64,000 bases of DNA from the NCBI GenBank assembly GCA_027064425.1, contig JAMOPO010000052.1, forward strand, positions 124,001 to 188,000. The letters are read 5' to 3'. How positions within the stretch are numbered: the stretch's first letter is position 1; each line of letters starts with the position of its first letter. This DNA is from Methanobacteriota archaeon. GTDB taxonomy: Archaea > JAADCQ01 > Methanopyri > Methanopyrales > Methanopyraceae. This document shows positions 1 through 7,756 of this stretch, piece after piece. A program made the translations under genes and the position numbers. The notes under the pieces were generated by a model that was not told the DNA's origin, ran no database searches, and saw only the letters and a program-made list of their open reading frames with translations.

Positions 1-2
1 TC

Positions 3-635
3 CTACCCGGCTTCCACTGCGGCGCCTGCGGATACGACCGTTGCGACGACTTCGCCCGCGCACTGGTTCGCGGCGAGGCCGACATCAGCGACTGCCCGTA
101 CCTACGGACCGAGCGGTTCGAGGAACAGCGCCGTCGGATCCTGGAGCTGCTCGGTGAGCTCGAGGAAGAGGAGGAGAAGGAGGAGATCCGAGGCGTTCTC
201 GACGACTACGAGGCCGACCTGGTCCTGGCCCCACTCCCCGACGAGCCGGCCTGCCGGGAGACCCTTCACCCGTTCGACCCGGACGCGGACGTCGAGGAGG
301 GAGAGGTGATCCGGTACCGGCCCTGGGGCTGCCCGATCACCCACTTCGCCCGGGTGCTGCGCGCGGAGAAGGGGTTACTCACGGTGCACGTGGTGGGGCC
401 CAGGCACCGGCTCGGTGAGGAGGACTTCGAGTTCCGGGACGTCGGCCTGTGCCTGGTGGTCGGGTTCGAGGGCGTGGTCAAGGAGGGCCGGGTGCCGGAC
501 GTTGGGGAGACCGTGCGGTTCCTCCCCGAGCACTGCATGATGCAGAAGGTGCACTCGGGCGTGGTCGTGGAGGCCGTCGGCGATCGGGTCGTCATCGAGT
601 GCATCGACCTGAAGGTGTGGGCGCCGCCCCGGTAA
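3..635 (+). CDS. Fe-S cluster (PF04060-like) protein, 5' truncated
   Basis: The reading frame is open at the left edge and ends with TAA, so the N-terminus is missing and 210 residues are visible. The fragment begins [14 protein letters not shown] and continues to DCPYL. This gives cysteines at fragment residues 6, 9, 14 and 31, in the pattern of the small 4Fe-4S domain found in CdhE/AcsC and related proteins. A Glu/Lys-rich stretch follows (about 50-65), then a beta-rich C-terminal domain with Cys-Met-Met near residue 178. A cluster-binding or redox role is inferred; the partner is unknown. It converges on the DUF89 gene downstream. Confidence 0.7.
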   Translation, partial: LPGFHCGACGYDRCDDFARALVRGEADISDCPYLRTERFEEQRRRILELLGELEEEEEKEEIRGVLDDYEADLVLAPLPDEPACRETLHPFDPDADVEEGEVIRYRPWGCPITHFARVLRAEKGLLTVHVVGPRHRLGEEDFEFRDVGLCLVVGFEGVVKEGRVPDVGETVRFLPEHCMMQKVHSGVVVEAVGDRVVIECIDLKVWAPPR

Positions 636-650
636 CCGCAAGCGAGTTGA

Positions 651-676
651 ACCCGGGTGTGGCGAGACGCCCGGGT
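651..676. terminator. Inverted repeat between convergent genes
   Basis: ACCCGGG at 651-657 pairs with CCCGGGT at 670-676 around a 12-nt loop. It lies in the roughly 100-nt gap between two convergent genes. A terminator or 3'-end hairpin role is inferred from position only; no U-tract follows on either strand. Confidence 0.3.
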
Positions 677-734
677 GATGGGGAGCGAGGAACCCTGCCG
701 AGCCGCCGGCGGTGAGGAAGGGTCGACTTGCCGA

Positions 735-1643
735 CTACTCCAGCTCCTCCCACCTGCGCACGTTCTCCTCGCCCGGCTTCCACTCGGCGGCGACGTTGTC
801 TCCCACGCTCACGCCCAGCTCCCTCGCCACCGGCTCGCACTTCGCTCGGAGCAGAAAGTACACGGGAACGTCCGGGAAGGGCTCCTCCGGGATCGACTCG
901 AAGTTCCCCTGCCCCTTGGACAGTACCAGGTCGGCGCTCTCCAGCGCCTCGCGCAGCTCGGACCCCGCCTCGGTCACCAGCAAACCCAGCATCTCAGCCC
1001 CGGTGTCGATGACCTCGCACACATCCGTCAGCCCGACCTCCCGGGCATCCTCCAGCGTCGCGTCGTTGACGATCGGGGCGCCCCGAACCACCGCGATGAC
1101 CTCCGCCTCCAGGTCCTCCGTGAGCACCTCGATCAGGAGCCGGTCGAAGGCGATCTCGCCGGCGTTGTCGCACAGGTACACGATCCTCTTCCCGCGCAGC
1201 TCGTCCGGGTCCAGGTCGTACACGGCGAACTCGGGCTTCCGCACCTCCTCGCGCAGCTCCTCAACGTCGAACTCGTGCCCGGCCACCGCGAAATCGATCG
1301 TGTTGCCCACGATCGCCGCTGCGGCCGCTCGCCTCAGCCGCTCCTCGGGGTCCAGCCCCTCCAGCACCCGCTCAAGCTTTTCCACGAGCTCCAAGGCGAC
1401 CCGGTTGGCCCGCCTCTTCTCCTCCTCGTAGGGGTCCTCGTCCTCGGCGTACTTCATCACGGCCCGCTGGGCCTCCGTGCCCAGGCGCGGGGGCTGCGGT
1501 GTGGGCTCGCGCTCGTAGAGCTCCAGCACCCGTCGGGTGGCCTCCGCGATCGCCCGCCCCCTGTCCTCCCTCGGAACGGCCCTGTTGATCGTGTTGACCG
1601 CGATCTCCAGCACGCAGGGGATGCACTCCGGGACCGCCCGCAG
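735..1643 (-). CDS. DUF89 / damage-control phosphatase family protein
   Basis: A 302-residue protein of the DUF89 family, metal-dependent phosphatases thought to remove damaged phosphometabolites. It has an N-terminal PECIPC motif (Cys7, Cys10), the hallmark LCDNAGEI (Asp159-Asn160) and KGQGNFES near residue 243, all expected active-site elements. The chosen start is CTG at 1643, with GGGGGAG five bases upstream and the stop of the previous gene 14 nt upstream. An in-frame ATG exists at 1748, but it would add 35 residues unlike the family and lie 90 nt inside the upstream gene. The likely substrate is unknown. Confidence 0.8.
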   Translation of the reverse strand: MRAVPECIPCVLEIAVNTINRAVPREDRGRAIAEATRRVLELYEREPTPQPPRLGTEAQRAVMKYAEDEDPYEEEKRRANRVALELVEKLERVLEGLDPEERLRRAAAAAIVGNTIDFAVAGHEFDVEELREEVRKPEFAVYDLDPDELRGKRIVYLCDNAGEIAFDRLLIEVLTEDLEAEVIAVVRGAPIVNDATLEDAREVGLTDVCEVIDTGAEMLGLLVTEAGSELREALESADLVLSKGQGNFESIPEEPFPDVPVYFLLRAKCEPVARELGVSVGDNVAAEWKPGEENVRRWEELE

Positions 1644-1657
1644 ACCGGCTCCCCCCG

Positions 1658-2905
1658 CTACCTGAGGAACACCCAGGCGTAGGCCTTCGGCACGTTCACG
1701 AGCTTGTCCGTGGGCCACAGCCCGATCGGTGCCGGGGAGGCTAGGCACGCCAGGATGAGGAGCAGCAGGAGCAGCGGACCCCAGTCCTTTCGCTCGTCAT
1801 CATCCAAGAACGAGCGGTCCGAGGGGATTGAGGAGGTGTACCTGAACAGCACGAACGCGGCGATGAACGCGACGTGGTACCATCGCAGGCACGCCTGCGC
1901 CAGGACCGACGCCGCTGAGAACCACTTGACGAGCCGCGTGTTGAGGTAGTAACGCATGACGTAGCCTCCTTCCAGCGGGTAGATCGGCAGGGCGGCCAGC
2001 CAGGTGACGGCCAGCCCCGCCCACCCGGCCAGCGTGAGCGGGTTCGCCTTCAGCCCCAGTTTGCCGGCCAGGAAGAGCGTCCACAGGTTGTGAACGACCT
2101 GGACCTTCACCGGAACGTGGCGCTGCAGGCTCCCCAGCACGAAAACCGCGGTGGACAGCACGAACCCCGTGGCGAGCCCGGCCACACCGATCCTGCACAG
2201 CGACTCCGACAGCATCGGCTTCACGTCGGCCCGCACGATGGACGTGTACACGCCCGGGAAGTAAAAAACCGGGAGCACCAGCGGCAGCCGCGGTCTGAGC
2301 CCCTCCCGGGCCGCCACCCGGAGCTTCGCGAGCTCCTTGCCGAAGTATATCACCGAGAACGCCAGCGCGAACTCCAGACCGTACCACGGGCTCCGGAACG
2401 CGTACCAGCCGGCCGCCCAGGCGAAGCACGGGACGGACAGCAGTAGGAGCGGCAGGTGTGCCGGCTCCTCCTCCGGCACGGCGTGCCGGACGACCCTGAT
2501 CGCGCCCGCCTCGCCCTTCGGCTCCGCCGTAAACCCCAGCTCGGCCAACCGGCGGGCCAGCTCCCGTGGATCCCCGCGCCGGTCGTACTCGAACTCGATT
2601 GACCCATCCTCGCAGATGCGATGGTCGCTAACCTCGTATCCGGCCTCCTCCAGCGCTTCCTTCAGCTCCCGCAGCTCCCCGTGGTCTGGAAACGCGCTGG
2701 GGTCCGCCTCGGTTCGGAACACGCCCTCCACGATCAGGTCGGAACCGCACTCCGGGCACCGGCCCCGACGCTCGTACACCACCTCACCCTCGTGCGGCTT
2801 GAACCGGAAGTAGTCGCACTCGGTGCACGCCAGCAGGGCGACGACGTTGTACTCCTCCTCCACCTCCTCGGTGGCGACCGGCTCAAAGGGGAGCTGCCGC
2901 CTCAA
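1658..2905 (-). CDS. Zinc-ribbon membrane protein, degenerate site-2 protease homologue
   Basis: A 415-residue protein. Residues 27-53 hold a zinc ribbon (CTEC, CPEC). After a mixed soluble region (60-145), several hydrophobic segments run from about 150 to the end. The order of motifs matches M50 site-2 proteases of the plant EGY type: a membrane helix, a motif followed by a Leu/Pro-rich LPLVLPVFYFPG segment, then NPLTLAGWAGL and LEGG. Where HExxH is expected the sequence is GKELA (189-193), and LDGG is LEGG (311-314). Both zinc-ligating histidines are missing, so peptidase activity is unlikely. The start is TTG after GGGGA. It is translated just after the YjbQ gene. Confidence 0.6.
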   Translation of the reverse strand: MRRQLPFEPVATEEVEEEYNVVALLACTECDYFRFKPHEGEVVYERRGRCPECGSDLIVEGVFRTEADPSAFPDHGELRELKEALEEAGYEVSDHRICEDGSIEFEYDRRGDPRELARRLAELGFTAEPKGEAGAIRVVRHAVPEEEPAHLPLLLLSVPCFAWAAGWYAFRSPWYGLEFALAFSVIYFGKELAKLRVAAREGLRPRLPLVLPVFYFPGVYTSIVRADVKPMLSESLCRIGVAGLATGFVLSTAVFVLGSLQRHVPVKVQVVHNLWTLFLAGKLGLKANPLTLAGWAGLAVTWLAALPIYPLEGGYVMRYYLNTRLVKWFSAASVLAQACLRWYHVAFIAAFVLFRYTSSIPSDRSFLDDDERKDWGPLLLLLLILACLASPAPIGLWPTDKLVNVPKAYAWVFLR

Positions 2906-2907
2906 CG

Positions 2908-3330
2908 CTACTCGTCCCCTACCACCGTGACCAGGACCCGTCTCGTTCGTGGTCCATCGAGCTCCACGAACAGCACCGACTGCCAGGTCCCCAGCACCGG
3001 AGCACCGTCCGAGACGGGAAGGGTGACGGAGGATCCCAGCAGGATCGCCCGGAGGTGAGCGTCCGCGTTGTTGTCAACCTTGTCGTGCTCGTACCCCGCA
3101 CCCTCCGGGACCAGGTCCTCGAGCTTGTTGACCACGTCCTTGAGCAGGCCGGACTCCGGCTCGTTCACGATCACACCTGCCGTCGTGTGCCGGGAGTACA
3201 CGTGCACGATGCCCTCGCGGATGCCGCTCCCCTCCACCGCCTCCCTCACATCGTCCGTGATGTCCACGAGTTGAACGCGCCGCTCGGTCTTTACCGTCAG
3301 CTCCGTGCGGTACACCGCCAAACCGCACAC
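2908..3330 (-). CDS. UPF0047 / YjbQ family protein
   Basis: A 140-residue protein covering the whole family. Family signatures are present: HVYSRHTTAGVIVNEPESGL (residues 43-62), the KVDNNADAHLRAILLGSS stretch and the C-terminal GTWQSVLFVELDGPRTR. Members can replace thiamine-phosphate synthase in E. coli in vivo, but their natural role is unsettled. The start is probably GTG at 3330; GTG at 3315 is possible. It is followed after 2 nt by the zinc-ribbon membrane protein, so the two are probably co-transcribed, and it is divergent from mscS. Confidence 0.85.
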   Translation of the reverse strand: MCGLAVYRTELTVKTERRVQLVDITDDVREAVEGSGIREGIVHVYSRHTTAGVIVNEPESGLLKDVVNKLEDLVPEGAGYEHDKVDNNADAHLRAILLGSSVTLPVSDGAPVLGTWQSVLFVELDGPRTRRVLVTVVGDE

Positions 3331-3350
3331 CCCGGGGGGATGACGCTGTC

Positions 3351-4073
3351 GTGCCGCTACCCACCCCGCACGTGGAGCAGCCCCTGAAGCTCATCGGCTC
3401 GGTCGTTATAGCGTTGATCCTGGTCAAACTCGCCGCCCGAGCGGCCGGGACCATCCGGGACCGGCTGGAACGGGAGGACCTCCCCGACCTAGCCTGGTGG
3501 GCCGAGAAGTCCATCCTGTACGGCACCTACCTGATCGCGCTGACGACCGTCCTGGAGTCGCTCGGAATCAGCATCTGGGCCCTAATCACCGGCCTCGGGC
3601 TGGCCGGGGCCGGAGTCGCCGTAGCCGCCAGGAAGCTCCTCGCCAACATCATCTCGGGCCTCTACCTCGCCGTAGAGCGCCCCTTCGAGGTGGGCGACCG
3701 CATCCGAGTGGGCGACTATCAAGGCGAGGTGGTGGACATCCGCGTCCGATGCACCGTGCTCCGTCACCGCGGTCGAGACCTCATCGTCCCGAACTCCATC
3801 CTCGTCGAGGAGACGGTCGAGCGGCTCGACGCGAGGGAGGAGGTCGACCTGCGCGTCCGCGTCCCGGGCCCCGCGACCGAGGTCAGGCGCCTGATCGACC
3901 GGCTGGAGGAGGAACTTAAAAAGGCCGGGGCGGAGCACCTGAGCCTGGAGGTCGAGCACCTGGAGCCCGGGGAGGCCCGGCTGCGGATCCGCTCCCTCGG
4001 ATTGCCCAGGGAGCGGGTTCAGGAGGTTGTCGACAGTATTCTAGTGAAGAGGCCTGGCGGGACGGACCGCTGA
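3351..4073 (+). CDS. mscS: MscS-type mechanosensitive channel
   Basis: A 240-residue small MscS. Two hydrophobic helices (about 12-30 and 55-75) are followed by the Gly/Ala-rich pore helix containing GLGLAGAGVAVAARK (about 81-95) and the beta domain with PFEVGDRIRVGDYQGEVVDI. The last 80 residues form the alpha/beta C-terminal domain. It is expected to release solutes across the membrane on osmotic downshock, relevant for a cell holding molar levels of cyclic diphosphoglycerate (family knowledge). The start is GTG; only 20 bp separate it from the divergent YjbQ gene. Confidence 0.85.
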   Translation: MPLPTPHVEQPLKLIGSVVIALILVKLAARAAGTIRDRLEREDLPDLAWWAEKSILYGTYLIALTTVLESLGISIWALITGLGLAGAGVAVAARKLLANIISGLYLAVERPFEVGDRIRVGDYQGEVVDIRVRCTVLRHRGRDLIVPNSILVEETVERLDAREEVDLRVRVPGPATEVRRLIDRLEEELKKAGAEHLSLEVEHLEPGEARLRIRSLGLPRERVQEVVDSILVKRPGGTDR

Positions 4074-4155
4074 GGGATGACGACTACGGGAGCCGGGAGC
4101 GGATCCCGCCCCCCTCTGCTTACGAACCCGACAAGGCCGGGCGGGAGGGGATAGC

Positions 4156-5064
4156 GTGACCGAGCTCGAGGTGAACGGGGTGCCGGTGGAGGACACGTAC
4201 TGCGAGGCGTTCAAGGGCCTCTACGCCCGGTTCATCGTGACCGCGGCCGACGAGCGTCCGCTGAAGGAGGCCGCCGAAAACGTCGCCGCCCTGCCCGCCA
4301 CCGTGTTCGGCGAGTCGGAGGCGGGCGTCGAGCGCTGGCTCGACGAGGACGAGACCCCGGACGGCCGACCCGGGTTCATCGCGCAGGTGTGGGTCGAGCA
4401 CGGGGATAAGGCCGTCGAGAAGCTCGAGCGGGAGCTGGGCAAGCGGATCCGCCAGGGCGTCCTCGTGCGCCCCACCACCCGAGTCTTCGACGCCTGCGAG
4501 GACCCGGTCGGCTACATCGACACCGAGCGCCCCATCGGGCGCTGCGGGGACGGGTACGAGTACACCGACGTCAAGTTCGGCCGCGAGGTCGTCAACATCC
4601 CGATCATGATGGGGGAGTTCCAGATCGAGCGACGCCTGGGCTACGGCGAGGGAGTTGCCGGGGGCCTCGTCTGGCTCTTCTGCGAGGACACGGAGGCGGC
4701 CCTGGAGGCCGGATACCGCGCGGTCGACGCGCTCAAGGATCTCGAGGGCGTCATCACCCCGTTCAACGTCTGCGCCGCGGGGTCCAAGCCCGAGACCATC
4801 TACCCCGACATCGGACCCACCACCAACCACCCGTACTGCCCCACGCTCCGGGACCGGATCCTGGACTCCAAGGTGCCCGAAGGCGTGGAGGCGATCCCGG
4901 AGATCGTGATCAACGGAGTCTCCCTGGACGCCGTCAAGAAGGCCATCCGTATCGCCATCGAGGCGGCGACCGAGGTCGATGGCGTGGTCAAGGTCACCGC
5001 CGGGAACTTCGGAGGCAAGCTCGGCGACTATCGAATCCCGCTCCGGGAGTGCCTGCGAGAATGA
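4156..5064 (+). CDS. ftr: Formylmethanofuran:tetrahydromethanopterin formyltransferase paralogue
   Basis: A 302-residue member of the Ftr family, which moves the formyl group from formylmethanofuran to tetrahydromethanopterin in CO2 reduction to methane. Family signatures are GRPGFIAQVWV, GVAGGLVWLF and, at the C-terminus, PEIVINGVSLDAVKKAI and GVVKVTAGNFGGKLG. As I remember the crystallised M. kandleri enzyme, it starts MEINGVEVEDTF and differs at many positions, so this is more likely a second paralogue than the main enzyme. The start is GTG with GGGAGGGGAT upstream. Its stop overlaps the PfkB kinase start. Confidence 0.8.
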   Translation: MTELEVNGVPVEDTYCEAFKGLYARFIVTAADERPLKEAAENVAALPATVFGESEAGVERWLDEDETPDGRPGFIAQVWVEHGDKAVEKLERELGKRIRQGVLVRPTTRVFDACEDPVGYIDTERPIGRCGDGYEYTDVKFGREVVNIPIMMGEFQIERRLGYGEGVAGGLVWLFCEDTEAALEAGYRAVDALKDLEGVITPFNVCAAGSKPETIYPDIGPTTNHPYCPTLRDRILDSKVPEGVEAIPEIVINGVSLDAVKKAIRIAIEAATEVDGVVKVTAGNFGGKLGDYRIPLRECLRE

Positions 5065-5951
5065 GCGTGGAGGTCGTCGGACTCGGCGCCATCAACGTGG
5101 ACGAGCTCCTGCACCTCCCTCGAATGCCGGAGGAGGACGACTCCGTCCCCGTCGAGCGGCACGAGCGCCGCGGCGGCGGGTCCGCCGCCAACACCGTCTG
5201 CTGGCTCGCCCACCTCGGTCGCCGCACCGGCTTCGTCGGCAAGGTCGGGAGCGACGACCTGGCCGAGTTCGCGCTCCGAGAGTTCGAGAAGTACGGCGTT
5301 GACACCTCCAGGATCGTCCAAGGCGAGGGGCGCACGGGCGTCGCCTACTGCCTGATCTCCGGGAGCGACCGCCGCATCCTCGTGGATCCCGGCGTCAACG
5401 ACGAGCTGCGCGTCGAGGACGTGGACCTGGACTACATCCTCGAGGCCGAGCTCCTCCACACCAGCTCCTTCATCGGCCTCCGGACCGAGACCTCGCTGGA
5501 GACGCTGCTGACCGTCATGCGCGAGGCCAGCGGCGAGATCGCCGTCACCTTCACCCCCGCCACCATGGTTCTCCGCGGCTACAGCTACCTCGAACCCTAC
5601 CTCCGCGCCGCCGACGTGGTGTTCCTGAACGAGACCGAAGCCAAGCAGCTCACCGGCAGCGTCGAGGACACCCTCAACCGGCTCTCCCGGCTCACCGACA
5701 TCGTGGTGGTGACCCGCGGGCCCGAGCCCGCCCTCGTACGGTGCGGGAACGAGACTCTGGAGGTCCCACCCGAGCGCGTCCCCGAGGAGGAGATCGTCGA
5801 CCCGACCGGGGCCGGCGACGCCTTCGCCGCCGGCTTCATCGACGGGCTGCTCCGCGGCGACCCACCCGACAAGTGCTGCGAGCGCGGGCACGAAGTGGCA
5901 CGAGAATGCCTCAAAGTGATGGGCTGTCGACCGGGTCTCGATAACCGGTGA
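5061..5951 (+). CDS. PfkB/ribokinase family sugar or nucleoside kinase
   Basis: A 296-residue cytoplasmic kinase. The N-terminal substrate motif RRGGGSAANT (about 36-45) and the C-terminal DPTGAGDAFAAGF (247-259), with Asp253 as catalytic base, define the PfkB family. The substrate cannot be read from the sequence. The start is ATG at 5061 in an ATGA overlap with the stop of the Ftr paralogue, so they are probably translated together. A GTG 12 nt upstream is possible but has no better ribosome binding site. The C-terminal tail is Cys-rich (Cys275, Cys276, Cys284 and Cys290). Confidence 0.85.
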   Translation: MSVEVVGLGAINVDELLHLPRMPEEDDSVPVERHERRGGGSAANTVCWLAHLGRRTGFVGKVGSDDLAEFALREFEKYGVDTSRIVQGEGRTGVAYCLISGSDRRILVDPGVNDELRVEDVDLDYILEAELLHTSSFIGLRTETSLETLLTVMREASGEIAVTFTPATMVLRGYSYLEPYLRAADVVFLNETEAKQLTGSVEDTLNRLSRLTDIVVVTRGPEPALVRCGNETLEVPPERVPEEEIVDPTGAGDAFAAGFIDGLLRGDPPDKCCERGHEVARECLKVMGCRPGLDNR

Positions 5952-6153
5952 GCGGGGGCGGGGCCGGTGAGCCTCCTCTGGGAGACCTGACATCCCACAA
6001 TCCCGAGCCACGTTTACCTGGCGATAACCCCAGCGGACCCCTCCTTTACCATCCTGGGCGTCCCGCTGTCGGTAATCGCTTACAGGCTACTCAAGGGCAC
6101 GCTCAAGCTTGGACGCGACCCGAGCGAACCAAGCGGTAAGGAGGGCCGAGCTC
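5952..6153 (+). other. 202-bp gap with an open hydrophobic frame
   Basis: No gene with a normal start was found. From 5991, one frame reads through the gap with no stop and encodes YLAITPADPSFTILG and VPLSVIAYRLLKGTLKLG, which look like a membrane segment followed by a basic flank. It has no ATG, GTG or TTG before 6159. A stop-terminated frame at 5948-6139 looks like chance. GGAGGG at 6140-6145 is the ribosome binding site of the next gene. Confidence 0.3.
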
Positions 6154-6405
6154 ATGGGTTGGGGTTACCGCAAGATTTACCACAAGAAAGTTATCCCACA
6201 CCACCATCCGGGTTACCACAAGAAGGTGATCGTGCACCACCATTACCACCATCCGCTGCTCCCATGGGGTCACCACTGGACGCACTCCTCCCACCCGGTG
6301 GTGTCAGCGCACCACGGTCACGGGGTTTCGGTAACTCTTCCAGTGATCCTGCTGGGACTCCTGCTCGCCCTGCTGCTCGCCTCGGCCCGCCCTACTTCCG
6401 AATGA
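6154..6405 (+). CDS. Histidine-rich single-pass membrane protein
   Basis: An 83-residue protein with 17 histidines, nearly all in the first 55 residues. Two tandem copies of YHKKVI-x-HHH (starting at residues 9 and 21) are followed by HHP and GHH clusters, and a hydrophobic helix spans about 58-77. I recognise no family. The His clusters suggest binding of Ni, Zn or Co at the membrane surface; this is inference. The start ATG follows GGAGGG by 8 nt. Codons are less GC-biased at the third position than in neighbouring genes. The 3' end overlaps convergent queE by 14 nt. Confidence 0.65.
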   Translation: MGWGYRKIYHKKVIPHHHPGYHKKVIVHHHYHHPLLPWGHHWTHSSHPVVSAHHGHGVSVTLPVILLGLLLALLLASARPTSE

Positions 6406-7117
6406 ACCCCGCCAGCTTGTGCACCTGCGGTAGGATCCGGACCTCCGACTTCACCCCCCTCGCCAGCCCCCACAGCTCCCCCAGCCCGGGCTCCTTCTCA
6501 CCGTCCGTAGCCGGTTGCAGGACGATGGTGTCCAACTCCAGCCCATCGAGCCTCTCAAGGACGTCCGGAGCAATCTCGAAACACTCCTCCGAGTACAGCA
6601 CCAGCTTGGCGTAGACCAGCTCGCAGCGCTCCCTGACGCGCTCCAGGAACTCCAGGCACCGATCCGGAAATCCCTCCATTCTGGGACCGTGAGACGGCAG
6701 CTTCACGTCCGCCGAGACAATGTCCACCTCGACCCTCTCGGCCCGGTCCGGAAGGGAGGCGTTCGTTTCAAGGAGGACCCGGAAGCCACGCTCTCTCAGC
6801 TCCCTGATCAGCCTCTGTAGCGCGCTAAGGGGCTGCACCAGCGGCTCGCCACCCGTGAGCGAGACGGTGCGGAACGCCCCCACCTCCTCCTCCAGGCTAA
6901 CAACGGCCTCAACGAGCCGATCGGGCCGCGCCGGGCTGTCCACGGTGCCCAGCTCCTCGCCGTCCGGGTCGAGCACGGGCGCCTCAGGGCGCGCGCTCCG
7001 GGACGCCGGCTCGTCGCAGTAGTGGCAGCTCAGGTTGCACCCGGAGAACCGGATGAAGGACTGGGGCTCTCCGACCAGGGGCCCCTCTCCCTGAACCGAG
7101 GCGAAGACCTCGTACAC
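6392..7117 (-). CDS. queE: 7-carboxy-7-deazaguanine synthase (radical SAM)
   Basis: A 241-residue radical SAM enzyme that converts 6-carboxytetrahydropterin to 7-carboxy-7-deazaguanine, on the route to archaeosine in tRNA. The cluster motif is CNLSCHYC (Cys27, Cys31, Cys34), with YEVFASVQGEG at the N-terminus and TGGEPL as the SAM-binding GGE motif. The start chosen is GTG at 7117, two bases after the queD stop, because it gives the family's usual N-terminus. A TTG at 7159 would overlap queD by 40 nt. The pairing with queD supports the call. Confidence 0.88.
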   Translation of the reverse strand: MYEVFASVQGEGPLVGEPQSFIRFSGCNLSCHYCDEPASRSARPEAPVLDPDGEELGTVDSPARPDRLVEAVVSLEEEVGAFRTVSLTGGEPLVQPLSALQRLIRELRERGFRVLLETNASLPDRAERVEVDIVSADVKLPSHGPRMEGFPDRCLEFLERVRERCELVYAKLVLYSEECFEIAPDVLERLDGLELDTIVLQPATDGEKEPGLGELWGLARGVKSEVRILPQVHKLAGFIRK

Positions 7118-7119
7118 GT

Positions 7120-7617
7120 TCAGCCGAGGCGGACGCGAGCCTCGGCCCCTTGCCCCCAACCCTCATCAACCCTCACTCGCAGCTCTTTCAGGTTCTCCTC
7201 CCCTTCCAGCTCACGTCGTAGCTCTCGGGCGAGGTACCTGGCGAGGTCCTCGGCCGAGAGGGACTCCGCGGGGACGAACGCGACGTCCTCCTCGGGGAAC
7301 ACGTACCGCTTGCCGTCCGGCAGCTCGACCTCCACCTCGCCGTCCTCGCGGCGGACCCTGAACTGGTCGGATTCGGTGGGGATCAGCACCCGGTGGTCCA
7401 ATGGTTTTATCAGCTCCCTGACGAGGCTTTTCAGCCTGTCGAAGTCGTACACGAACCCGTGCGGCTCCGTCCTGCGCCCCCTCAGCTCTATCGACACGTG
7501 GTAAGTGTGACCGTGCAGCCTCCCGCACTTGCCGTGCCCGGGGATCACGTGACAGGCAGAGAACCTTAGACCGAGCTCCCGACCGTCCAGGTACACGCGC
7601 AATCGCGGCTCCCCCAC
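7120..7617 (-). CDS. queD: 6-carboxytetrahydropterin synthase
   Basis: A 165-residue QueD/PTPS family enzyme acting just before QueE in deazaguanine synthesis. The zinc ligands are His23 (FSACHV) and His35/His37 (RLHGHTY), with Cys31 in the GKCGRLHGH context as the catalytic thiol. Residues 84-125 form an acidic insert common in archaeal members. It is the first gene of a two-gene minus-strand unit with queE. Its first codons overlap the left stem of the C/D-box sRNA on the other strand. Confidence 0.88.
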   Translation of the reverse strand: MGEPRLRVYLDGRELGLRFSACHVIPGHGKCGRLHGHTYHVSIELRGRRTEPHGFVYDFDRLKSLVRELIKPLDHRVLIPTESDQFRVRREDGEVEVELPDGKRYVFPEEDVAFVPAESLSAEDLARYLARELRRELEGEENLKELRVRVDEGWGQGAEARVRLG

Positions 7618-7676
7618 CGATGATGATCAGCCGGAACTCCGACGCCAGATGACGTGCCCTGGCTTTACTGAGGTGG
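7614..7676 (+). ncRNA. C/D-box sRNA (2'-O-methylation guide)
   Basis: All elements of an archaeal C/D sRNA are present in order. A terminal stem CCACC (7614-7618) pairs with GGTGG (7672-7676). Box C is ATGATGA (7620-7626), box D' CCGA (7639-7642), box C' CAGATGA (7646-7652, GATGA core) and box D CTGA (7668-7671). Guides are 12 nt (7627-7638) and 15 nt (7653-7667). The D' guide can pair over 10 nt, with one G-U, with UUCCGGUUGA near the 5' end of archaeal 16S rRNA as I remember it. The gene sits between divergent queD and pheT. M. kandleri is known for many such RNAs. Confidence 0.7.
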
Positions 7677-7756
7677 CGTACGGGGTCGGCGGTTAAGGCC
7701 CTCATCACCCTTCGGCCACCGCCGTAGGTCCTCATCCCCCGAGGGGGTTGAGCGGC

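Noticed and set aside
670-728. GTGATGG and CCGA elements resembling C/D boxes in the 636-734 gap
   Set aside because: No CTGA box and no terminal stem; only the CCCGGG hairpin is supported.
4078-4155. Short ATG frame of 25 codons before the Ftr paralogue
   Set aside because: Too short, with no homology or ribosome binding site; the region is leader sequence of the GTG at 4156.
5948-6139. 63-codon open frame ending in TAA before the His-rich gene
   Set aside because: Pro/Gly/Arg-rich composition without fold pattern; another frame looks more like coding sequence.
7701-7710. GTGATGA on the minus strand next to the C/D sRNA
   Set aside because: No box D at suitable distance on that strand; the plus-strand RNA explains the region better.
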